From: Flabesymbios commensalis
Taxonomy: Eukaryota; Annelida; Polychaeta; Terebellida; Flabelligeridae
Direction of reading: 5' to 3'
Assembly (NCBI GenBank): GCA_964017125.1
Contig: OZ024908.1
Span: 80,599,499-80,663,498, forward strand
Length of the DNA stretch: 64,000 bases
The position numbers and the translations under genes were made by a program. Shown here one piece after another: positions 39,156 to 48,705 of this stretch. Below the pieces are notes generated by a model. That model saw only the letters and a program-made list of their open reading frames with translations, searched no databases and was not told the origin of the DNA. Numbering within the stretch: the stretch's first letter is position 1; the number at the start of each line of letters is the position of its first letter.

Positions 39156-39328
39156 ATCAAATTTTACACTAATCTCATTAATAACTTTTGAAGTAATTAA
39201 TGAAACTCCGCCAAATTTACAGGGCAATTGCCGTAGTACCAGCCGATGGCGCCTGCAATATTACATGAAAAACGGTTAAGAATTAACGTCTGAATTGATG
39301 TCCAAATGAATAACTTTTGAAATACTCA
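39156..39328 (+). repeat. Type F monomer (representative, 173 bp)
   Basis: Type F is marked by TTTTACAC, GAAGTAATTAATGAAAC, GGGCAATTGCCGTAG, GGCGCCTGCAATATTAC and an ending AATTGATGTCCAAATG (right half) or AATTGATGTCTAAATG (many left copies). GGCAATTGCC is a perfect 10-bp palindrome, GGCGCC and AATATT are further short palindromes. It is almost always followed by a TTTCGCAC (A or A') monomer. The few exceptions, near 4.14, 13.2, 52.1 and 54.4 kb, look like recombination joints. Confidence 0.9.
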
Positions 39329-39502
39329 ATCAAATTTCGCACTAATCTCAATAATAACTTTCGAAGTGGTCGATGAAACGTCGACAAATTCACAGGGCAG
39401 TTGCCGTAGTACCAGCCGATGGCGCCTGCAAAATTACATGGAAAACGGTTGAGAATTGACGTCTGAATTGACGTTTAAATGAATAACTTTTAAAAATACT
39501 CA
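39329..39502 (+). repeat. Type A monomer (representative, 174 bp)
   Basis: Type A is marked by TTTCGCAC near the start, CTCAATAATAAC, CTTTCGAAGTGGTCGATG, and ACGTCGACAAATTCACAG, which holds a GTCGAC palindrome. It ends with GACGTTTAAATG. It normally follows type F and precedes type C. A sister form common in 1-28 kb, here called A', has CTCATTAATAAC and GAAGTAGTCAATG instead and ends in GACGTCTAAATG. Some left-hand A copies start TTTTACAC and have CCAATGG instead of CCGATGG. The family label is mine. Confidence 0.9.
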
Positions 39503-39675
39503 ATCAAATTTTACACTAATCTCATTAATAACTTTTAAAGTAATCAATGAAACTTCGCCAAATTGACAGGGCAGTTTCCGTAATACCAGCCGATGGCGCC
39601 TGCAAAATTACATGAAAAACAGTTGAGAATTAACGTCTGACTTGACGTCTAAATGAATAACTTTTGAAATACTCA
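39503..39675 (+). repeat. Type C monomer (representative, 173 bp)
   Basis: Type C is marked by TTTTACAC, CTTTTAAAGTAATC, CTTCGCCAAATTGACAGG, GGGCAGTTTCCGTAATACC, ATGAAAAACAGTTGAG and GTCTGACTTGACG. It is almost always followed by type D. The TTTCC variant breaks the short dyad that types E and F carry at the same place. A left-hand subtype with GGCGTCTGC and CTTCTCC or CTCCACC occurs at about 0.9, 3.5, 9.1, 22.6 and 25.2 kb. Confidence 0.9.
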
Positions 39676-39849
39676 ATCAAATTTCACACTAATCTCAATA
39701 ATAACTTTTGAAGTAGTCAATGAAACGTCGACAAATTCACAGGGCAATTGTCGTAGTACCAGCCGATGGTGCCTGCAAAATTACATGGATAACGGTTGAG
39801 AATTGACGTCTGAATTGACGTCTAAATGAATAACTTTTAAAAATACTCA
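39676..39849 (+). repeat. Type D monomer (representative, 174 bp)
   Basis: Type D is marked by TTTCACAC with CTCAATAATAAC, GAAGTAGTCAATGAAACG, GGGCAATTGTCGTAG and, in the right half, ACATGGATAACGG. The GGATAACGG marker is absent before about 28.8 kb and then appears roughly every 2 to 10 monomers up to about 60.6 kb, with a GGATAACAG form at 62.25 kb. This makes it the best single tag for the homogenised right half. Left-half D copies have GGAAAACGG, some with CCAGACGATGG and AAAACTACATGG. Confidence 0.9.
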
Positions 39850-42279
39850 ATCAAATTTCACACTAATCTCATTAATAACTTTTGAAGTAATCAATGAAAC
39901 TTCGCCAAATTGACAGGGCAGTTTCCGTAGTACCAGCCGATGGCGCCTGCAAAATTACATGAAAAACAGTTGAGAATTAACGTCTGACTTGACGTCTAAA
40001 TGAATAACTTTTGAAATACTCAATCAAATTTCACACTAATCTCAATAATAACTTTTGAAGTAGTCAATGAAACGTCGACAAATTCACAGGGTAATTGCCG
40101 TAGTACCAGCCGATGGTGCCTGCAAAATTACATGGATAACGGTTGAGAATTGACGTCTGAATTGACGTCTAAATGAATAACTTTTTAAAATACTCAATCA
40201 AATTTCACACTAATCTCATTAATAACTTTTGAAGTAATCAATGAAACTCCGCCAAATTTACAGGGCAGCTGCCGTAAGACCAGCCGATGGTGCCTGCAAA
40301 ATTACATGGAAAACGGTTGAAAATTGACGTCTGAATTGACGTCTAAATGAATAACTTTTAAAAATACTCAATCAAATTTTACACTAATCTCATTAATAAC
40401 TTTTGAAGTAATTAATGAAACTCCGCCAAATTTACAGGGCAATTGCCGTAGTACCAGCCGATGGCGCCTGCAATATTACATGAAAAACGGTTAAGAATTA
40501 ACGTCTGAATTGATGTCCAAATGAATAACTTTTGAAATACTCAATCAAATTTCGCACTAATCTCAATAATAACTTTCGAAGTGGTCGATGAAACGTCGAC
40601 AAATTCACAGGGCAGTTGCCGTAGTACCAGCCGATGGCGCCTGCAAAATTACATGGAAAACGGTTGAGAATTGACGTCTGAATTGACGTTTAAATGAATA
40701 ACTTTTAAAAATACTCAATCAAATTTTACACTAATCTCATTAATAACTTTTAAAGTAATCAATGAAACTTCGCCAAATTGACAGGGCAGTTTCCGTAATA
40801 CCAGCCGATGGCGCCTGCAAAATTACATGAAAAACAGTTGAGAATTAACGTCTGACTTGACGTCTAAATGAATAACTTTTGAAATACTCAATCAAATTTC
40901 ACACTAATCTCAATAATAACTTTTGAAGTAGTCAATGAAACGTCGACAAATTCACAGGGCAATTGTCGTAGTACCAGCCGATGGTGCCTGCAAAATTACA
41001 TGGATAACGGTTGAGAATTGACGTCTGAATTGACGTCTAAATGAATAACTTTTAAAAATACTCAATCAAATTTCACACTAATCTCATTAATAACTTTTGA
41101 AGTAATCAATGAAACTTCGCCAAATAGACAGGGCAGTTTCCGTAATACCAGCCGATGGCGCCTGCAATATTACATGAAAAACAGTTGAGAATTAACGTCT
41201 GACTTGACGTCTAAATGAATAACTTTTGAAATACTCAATCAAATTTCACACTAATCTCAATAATAACTTTTGAAGTAGTCAATGAAACGTCGACAAATTC
41301 ACAGGGCAATTGTCGTAGTACCAGCCGATGGTGCCTGCAAAATTACATGGATAACGGTTGAGAATTGACGTCTGAATTGACGTCTAAATGAATAACTTTT
41401 TAAAATACTCAATCAAATTTCACACTAATCTCATTAATAACTTTTGAAGTAATCAATGAAACTCCGCCAAATTTACAGGGCAGCTGCCGTAAGACCAGCC
41501 GATGGTGCCTGCAAAATTACATGGAAAACGGTTGAAAATTGACGTCTGAATTGACGTCTAAATGAATAACTTTTAAAAATACTCAATCAAATTTTACACT
41601 AATCTCATTAATAACTTTTGAAGTAATTAATGAAACTCCGCCAAATTTACAGGGCAATTGCCGTAGTACCAGCCGATGGCGCCTGCAATATTACATGAAA
41701 AACGGTTAAGAATTAACGTCTGAATTGATGTCCAAATGAATAACTTTTGAAATACTCAATCAAATTTCGCACTAATCTCAATAATAACTTTCGAAGTGGT
41801 CGATGAAACGTCGACAAATTCACAGGGCAGTTGCCGTAGTACCAGCCGATGGCGCCTGCAAAATTACATGGAAAACGGTTGAGAATTGACGTCTGAATTG
41901 ACGTTTAAATGAATAACTTTTAAAAATACTCAATCAAATTTTACACTAATCTCATTAATAACTTTTAAAGTAATCAATGAAACTTCACCAAATTGACAGG
42001 GCAGTTTCCGTAATACCAGCCGATGGCGCCTGCAAAATTACATGAAAAACAGTTGAGAATTAACGTCTGACTTGACGTCTAAATGAATAACTTTTGAAAT
42101 ACTCAATCAAATTTCACACTAATCTCAATAATAACTTTTGAAGTAGTCAATGAAACGTCGACAAATTCACAGGGCAATTGTCGTAGTACCAGCCGATGGT
42201 GCCTGCAAAATTACATGGATAACGGTTGAGAATTGACGTCTGAATTGACGTCTAAATGAATAACTTTTAAAAATACTCA

Positions 42280-43843
42280 ATCAAATTTCACACTAATCTC
42301 ATTAATAACTTTTGAAGTAATCAATGAAACTCCGTCAAATTTACAGGGCAGTTGCCGTAATACCTGCCGATGGTGCTTGCAAAATTACATGGAAAACGGT
42401 TGAGAATTAACGTCTGAATTGACGTCTAAATGAATAACTTTTAAAAATACTCAATCAAATTTCACACTAATCTCATTAATAACTTTTGAAGTAATCAATG
42501 AAACTCCGCCAAATTTACAGGGCAGTTAGCGTAATACCTGCCGATGGTGCCTGCAAAATTACATGGAAAACGGTTGAGAATTGACGTCTGAATTGACGTC
42601 TAAATGAAAAACTTTTAAAAATACTCAATCAAATTTCACACTAATCTCATTAATAACTTTTGAAGTAATCAATGAAACTCCGCTAAATTTACAGGGCAGC
42701 TGCCGTAAGACCAGCCGATGGTGCCTGCAAAATTACATGGATAACGGTTGAGAATTGACGTCTGAATTGACGTCTAAATGAATAACTTTTAAAAATACTC
42801 AATCAAATTTCACACTAATCTCATTAATACCTTTTGAAGTAATCAATGAAACTCCGCCAAATTTACAGGGCAGTTGCCGTAATACCTGCCGATGGTGCCT
42901 GCAAAATTACATGGAAAACGGTTGAGAATTGACGTCTGAATTGACGTCTAAATGAATTTTTTTTTAAAATACTCAATCAAATTTCACACTAATCTCATTA
43001 ATAACTTTTGAAGTAATCAATGAAACTCCGCCAAATTTACAGGGCAGCTGCCGTAAGACCAGCCGATGGTGCCTGCAAAATTACATGGAAAACGGTTGAA
43101 AATTGACGTCTGAATTGACGTCTAAATGAATAACTTTTAAAAATACTCAATCAAATTTTACACTAATCTCATTAATAACTTTTGAAGTAATTAATGAAAC
43201 TCCGCCAAATTTACAGGGCAATTGCCGTAGTACCAGCCGATGGCGCCTGCAATATTACATGAAAAACGGTTAAGAATTAACGTCTGAATTGATGTCCAAA
43301 TGAATAACTTTTGAAATACTCAATCAAATTTTGCACTAATCTCAATAATAACTTTCGAAGTGGTCGATGAAACGTCGACAAATTCACAGGGCAGATGCCG
43401 TAGTACCAGCCGATGGCGCCTGCAAAATTACATGGAAAACGGTTGAGAATTGACGTCTGAATTGACGTTTAAATGAATAACTTTTAAAAATACTCAATCA
43501 AATTTTACACTAATCTCATTAATAACTTTTAAAGTAATCAATGAAACTTCGCCAAATTGACAGGGCAGTTTCCGTAATACCAGCCGATGGCGCCTGCAAA
43601 ATTACATGAAAAACAGTTGAGAATTAACGTCTGACTTGACGTCTAAATGAATAACTTTTGAAATACTCAATCAAATTTCACACTAATCTCAATAATAACT
43701 TTTGAAGTAGTCAATGAAACGTCGACAAATTCACAGGGCAATTGTCGTAGTACCAGCCGATGGTGCCTGCAAAATTACATGGATAACGGTTGAGAATTGA
43801 CGTCTGAATTGACGTCTAAATGAATAACTTTTAAAAATACTCA
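42280..43843 (+). repeat. 9-mer cassette copy within 23-mer unit 1
   Basis: 1,564 bp with order B-B-(E/D)-B-E-F-A-C-D and the full set of cassette markers (CCGTCAAATTT, GTTAGCG, CCGCTAAATT, TAATACCTTTTG, T-run). It starts exactly where the 7-mer array ends, so the D monomer at its left is shared by both arrangements. Its T-run is one longer form, TGAATTTTTTTTTAAAAT, than in the 29.8 kb copies. Confidence 0.9.
42628..42801 (+). repeat. E/D hybrid monomer of the 9-mer cassette
   Basis: The left two thirds are type E (CTCCGCTAAATTTACAG, GGCAGCTGCCGTAAGACC) and the right end is type D (ACATGGATAACGGTTGAG). The private CCGCTAAATT change appears in every copy of the 9-mer cassette, at about 30.18, 31.74, 36.25, 42.68 and 46.67 kb, so all descend from one hybrid. 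It sits between two type B monomers in each cassette. Confidence 0.8.
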
Positions 43844-44017
43844 ATCAAATTTCACACTAATCTCATTAATAACTTTTGAAGTAATCAATGAAACTCCGCC
43901 AAATTTACAGGGCAGTTGCCGTAATACCTGCCGATGGTGCTTGCAAAATTACATGGAAAACGGTTGAGAATTGACGTCTGAATTGACGTCTAAATGAAAA
44001 ACTTTTAAAAATACTCA
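43844..44017 (+). repeat. Type B monomer (representative, 174 bp)
   Basis: Type B is marked by TTTCACACTAATCTCATT, GTAATCAATGAAACTCCG and, most diagnostically, GTAATACCTGCCGATGG where other types have ACCAGCC. Many right-half copies have GGTGCTTGC. The end is usually AAATGAAAAACTTTT, or a T-run variant AAATGAATTTTTTTT. It usually follows type D and precedes type E or a second B. Base count of this copy gives 33 C and 28 G in 174 bp, about 35 percent GC, with 6 CpG. Confidence 0.9.
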
Positions 44018-46273
44018 ATCAAATTTCACACTAATCTCATTAATAACTTTTGACGTAATCAATGAAACGCCGCCAAATTTACAGGGCAGTTGCCGTAATA
44101 CCTGCCGATGGTGCCTGCAAAATTACATGGAAAACGGTTGAGAATTGACGTCTGAATTGACGTCTAAATGAATAACTTTTGAAATACTCAATCAAATTTT
44201 ACACTAATCTCAATAATAACTTTCGAAGTGGTCGACGAAACGTCGACAAATTCACAGGGCAGTTGCCGTAGTACCAGCCGATGGCGCCTGCAAAATTACA
44301 TGGAAAACGGTTGAAAATTGACGTCTGAATTGACGTCTAAATGAATAACTTTTAAAAATACTCAATCAAATTTTACACTAATCTCATTAATAACTTTTGA
44401 AGTAATTAATGAAACTCCGCCAAATTAACAGGGCAATTGCCGTAGTACCAGCCGATGGCGCCTGCAATATTACATGAAAAACGGTTAAGAATTCACGTCT
44501 GAATTGATGTCCAAATGAATAACTTTTGAAATACTCAATCAAATTTCGCACTAATCTCAATAATAACTTTCGAAGTGGTCGATGAAACGTCGACAAATTC
44601 ACAGGGCAGTTGCCGTACTACCAGCCGATGGCACCTGCAAAATTACATGGAAAACGGTTGAGAATTGACGTCTGAATTGACGTTTAAATGAATAACTTTT
44701 AAAAATACTCAATCAAATTTTACACTAATCTCATTAATAACTTTTAAAGTAATCAATGAAACTTCGCCAAATTGACAGGGCAGTTTCCGTAATACCAGCC
44801 GATGGCGCCTGCAAAATTACATGAAAAACAGTTGAGAATTAACGTCTGACTTGACGTCTAAATGAATAACTTTTGAAATACTCAATCAAATTTCACACTA
44901 ATCTCAATAATAACTTTTGAAGTAGTCAATGAAACGTCGACAAATTCACAGGGCAATTGTCGTAGTACCAGCCGATGGTGCCTGCAAAATTACATGGATA
45001 ACGGTTGAGAATTGACGTCTGAATTGACGTCTAAATGAATAACTTTTAAAAATACTCAATCAAATTTCACACTAATCTCATTAATAACTTTTGAAGTAAT
45101 CAATGAAACTTCGCCAAATAGACAGGGCAGTTTCCGTAATACCAGCCGATGGCGCCTGCAATATTACATGAAAAACAGTTGAGAATTAACGTCTGACTTG
45201 ACGTCTAAATGAATAACTTTTGAAATACTCAATCAAATTTCACACTAATCTCAATAATAACTTTTGAAGTAGTCAATGAAACGTCGACAAATTCACAGGG
45301 CAATTGTCGTAGTACCAGCCGATGGTGCCTGCAAAATTACATGGATAACGGTTGAGAATTGACGTCTGAATTGACGTCTAAATGAATAACTTTTTAAAAT
45401 ACTCAATCAAATTTCACACTAATCTCATTAATAACTTTTGAAGTAATCAATGAAACTCCGCCAAATTTACAGGGCAGCTGCCGTAAGACCAGCCGATGGT
45501 GCCTGCAAAATTACATGGAAAACGGTTGAAAATTGACGTCTGAATTGACGTCTAAATGAATAACTTTTAAAAATACTCAATCAAATTTTACACTAATCTC
45601 ATTAATAACTTTTGAAGTAATTAATGAAACTCCGCCAAATTTACAGGGCAATTGCCGTAGTACCAGCCGATGGCGCCTGCAATATTACATGAAAAACGGT
45701 TAAGAATTAACGTCTGAATTGATGTCCAAATGAATAACTTTTGAAATACTCAATCAAATTTCGCACTAATCTCAATAATAACTTTCGAAGTGGTCGATGA
45801 AACGTCGACAAATTCACAGGGCAGTTGCCGTAGTACCAGCCGATGGCGCCTGCAAAATTACATGGAAAACGGTTGAGAATTGACGTCTGAATTGACGTTT
45901 AAATGAATAACTTTTAAAAATACTCAATCAAATTTTACACTAATCTCATTAATAACTTTTAAAGTAATCAATGAAACTTCACCAAATTGACAGGGCAGTT
46001 TCCGTAATACCAGCCGATGGCGCCTGCAAAATTACATGAAAAACAGTTGAGAATTAACGTCTGACTTGACGTCTAAATGAATAACTTTTGAAATACTCAA
46101 TCAAATTTCACACTAATCTCAATAATAACTTTTGAAGTAGTCAATGAAACGTCGACAAATTCACAGGGCAATTGTCGTAGTACCAGCCGATGGTGCCTGC
46201 AAAATTACATGGATAACGGTTGAGAATTGACGTCTGAATTGACGTCTAAATGAATAACTTTTAAAAATACTCA

Positions 46274-47837
46274 ATCAAATTTCACACTAATCTCATTAAT
46301 AACTTTTGAAGTAATCAATGAAACTCCGTCAAATTTACAGGGCAGTTGCCGTAATACCTGCCGATGGTGCTTGCAAAATTACATGGAAAACGGTTGAGAA
46401 TTAACGTCTGAATTGACGTCTAAATGAATAACTTTTAAAAATACTCAATCAAATTTCACACTAATCTCATTAATAACTTTTGAAGTAATCAATGAAACTC
46501 CGCCAAATTTACAGGGCAGTTAGCGTAATACCTGCCGATGGTGCCTGCAAAATTACATGGAAAACGGTTGAGAATTGACGTCTGAATTGACGTCTAAATG
46601 AAAAACTTTTAAAAATACTCAATCAAATTTCACACTCATCTCATTAATAACTTTTGAAGTAATCAATGAAACTCCGCTAAATTTACAGGGCAGCTGCCGT
46701 AAGACCAGCCGATGGTGCCTGCAAAATTACATGGATAACGGTTGAGAATTGACGTCTGAATTGACGTCTAAATGAATAACTTTTAAAAATACTCAATCAA
46801 ATTTCACACTAATCTCATTAATACCTTTTGAAGTAATCAATGAAACTCCGCCAAATTTACAGGGCAGTTGCCGTAATACCTGCCGATGGTGCCTGCAAAA
46901 TTACATGGAAAACGGTTGAGAATTGACGTCTGAATTGACGTCTAAATGAATTTTTTTTTAAAATACTCAATCAAATTTCACACTAATCTCATTAATAACT
47001 TTTGAAGTAATCAATGAAACTCCGCCAAATTTACAGGGCAGCTGCCGTAAGACCAGCCGATGGTGCCTGCAAAATTACATGGAAAACGGTTGAAAATTGA
47101 CGTCTGAATTGACGTCTAAATGAATAACTTTTAAAAATACTCAATCAAATTTTACACTAATCTCATTAATAACTTTTGAAGTAATTAATGAAACTCCGCC
47201 AAATTTACAGGGCAATTGCCGTAGTACCAGCCGATGGCGCCTGCAATATTACATGAAAAACGGTTAAGAATTAACGTCTGAATTGATGTCCAAATGAATA
47301 ACTTTTGAAATACTCAATCAAATTTTGCACTAATCTCAATAATAACTTTCGAAGTGGTCGATGAAACGTCGACAAATTCACAGGGCAGTTGCCGTAGTAC
47401 CAGCCGATGGCGCCTGCAAAATTACATGGAAAACGGTTGAGAATTGACGTCTGAATTGACGTTTAAATGAATAACTTTTAAAAATACTCAATCAAATTTT
47501 ACACTAATCTCATTAATAACTTTTAAAGTAATCAATGAAACTTCGCCAAATTGACAGGGCAGTTTCCGTAATACCAGCCGATGGCGCCTGCAAAATTACA
47601 TGAAAAACAGTTGAGAATTAACGTCTGACTTGACGTCTAAATGAATAACTTTTGAAATACTCAATCAAATTTCACACTAATCTCAATAATAACTTTTGAA
47701 GTAGTCAATGAAACGTCGACAAATTCACAGGGCAATTGTCGTAGTACCAGCCGATGGTGCCTGCAAAATTACATGGATAACGGTTGAGAATTGACGTCTG
47801 AATTGACGTCTAAATGAATAACTTTTAAAAATACTCA
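46274..47837 (+). repeat. 9-mer cassette copy within 23-mer unit 2
   Basis: 1,564 bp, positioned 3,994 bp after the cassette at 42280 and carrying the same markers. It differs at a few bases, including CACTCATCTC near 46635. Its presence at the same place in both 23-mer units shows that the larger unit was duplicated after the cassette was already in place. Confidence 0.9.
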
Positions 47838-48705
47838 ATCAAATTTCACACTAATCTCATTAATAACTTTTGAAGTAATCAATGAAACTCCGTCAAATTT
47901 ACAGGGCAGTTGCCGTAATACCTGCCGATGGTGCTTGCAAAATTACATGGAAAACGGTTGAGAATTGACGTCTGAATTGACGTCTAAATGAAAAACTTTT
48001 AAAAATACTCAATCAAATTTCACACTAATCTCATTAATAACTTTTGACGTAATCAATGAAACGCCGCCAAATTTACAGGGCAGTTGCCGTAATACCTGCC
48101 GATGGTGCCTGCAAAATTACATGGAAAACGGTTGAGAATTGACGTCTGAATTGACGTCTAAATGAATAACTTTTGAAATACTCAATCAAATTTTACACTA
48201 ATCTCAATAATAACTTTCGAAGTGGTCGACGAAACGTCGACAAATTCACAGGGCAGTTGCCGTAGTACCAGCCGATGGCGCCTGCAAAATTACATGGAAA
48301 ACGGTTGAAAATTGACGTCTGAATTGACGTCTAAATGAATAACTTTTAAAAATACTCAATCAAATTTTACACTAATCTCATTAATAACTTTTGAAGTAAT
48401 TAATGAAACTCCGCCAAATTAACAGGGCAATTGCCGTAGTACCAGCCGATGGCGCCTGCAATATTACATGAAAAACGGTTAAGAATTCACGTCTGAATTG
48501 ATGTCCAAATGAATAACTTTTGAAATACTCAATCAAATTTCGCACTAATCTCAATAATAACTTTCGAAGTGGTCGATGAAACGTCGACAAATTCACAGGG
48601 CAGTTGCCGTACTACCAGCCGATGGCACCTGCAAAATTACATGGAAAACGGTTGAGAATTGACGTCTGAATTGACGTTTAAATGAATAACTTTTAAAAAT
48701 ACTCA

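Larger units (their letters stand above)
36552..42279 (+). repeat. Main 7-monomer HOR array (1,215 bp period)
   Basis: Five monomers (E-F-A-C-D, 36552-37419) precede four full copies: 37420-38634, 38635-39849, 39850-41064 and 41065-42279. The order is (B/C)-D-E-F-A-C-D, with monomer lengths 173, 174, 174, 173, 174, 173 and 174. The CAGCTGCCGT of type E falls at 36621, 37836, 39051, 40266 and 41481, each exactly 1,215 bp apart, so there is no net length change over five units. Only scattered single-base differences are visible. It is the most regular part of the window. Confidence 0.95.
40718..48705 (+). repeat. Tandem duplication of a 23-monomer unit (3,994 bp x 2)
   Basis: Unit 1 is 40718-44711 and unit 2 is 44712-48705. 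Each contains C-D, one 7-mer, one 9-mer cassette, and a run including older-looking A, F and A monomers. Private markers repeat 3,994 bp apart: CAAATAGACAGG (41121 and 45115), CTTCACCAAATTG (about 41985 and 45979), AATTTTGCAC (about 43327 and 47321), ACGAAACGTC (about 44235 and 48229) and GTACTACCAG (about 44617 and 48610). Only a few differences were seen, such as CACTCATCTC near 46635 and CAGATGCCG near 43393. Homology continues past unit 2 to about 49.09 kb. Confidence 0.93.

Noticed and set aside
39329-39502. CENP-B box-like motif around TTCGAAGTGGTCGATG
   Set aside because: It fits only the TTCG start. The fixed A and the CGGG end of the mammalian box are not matched, and the reverse strand gives no better match in any family.
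44387-44602. 71-codon open frame on the minus strand
   Set aside because: Same monomer arrangement as at 34316, 10,071 bp away (58 monomers), open for the same single-base reason at 44490. It is a duplicated satellite segment, not a conserved gene.
48381-48596. 71-codon open frame on the minus strand
   Set aside because: It is the 3,994-bp duplicate of the frame at 44387 within the second 23-mer unit. Identity of the two translations reflects recent DNA duplication, not protein selection.
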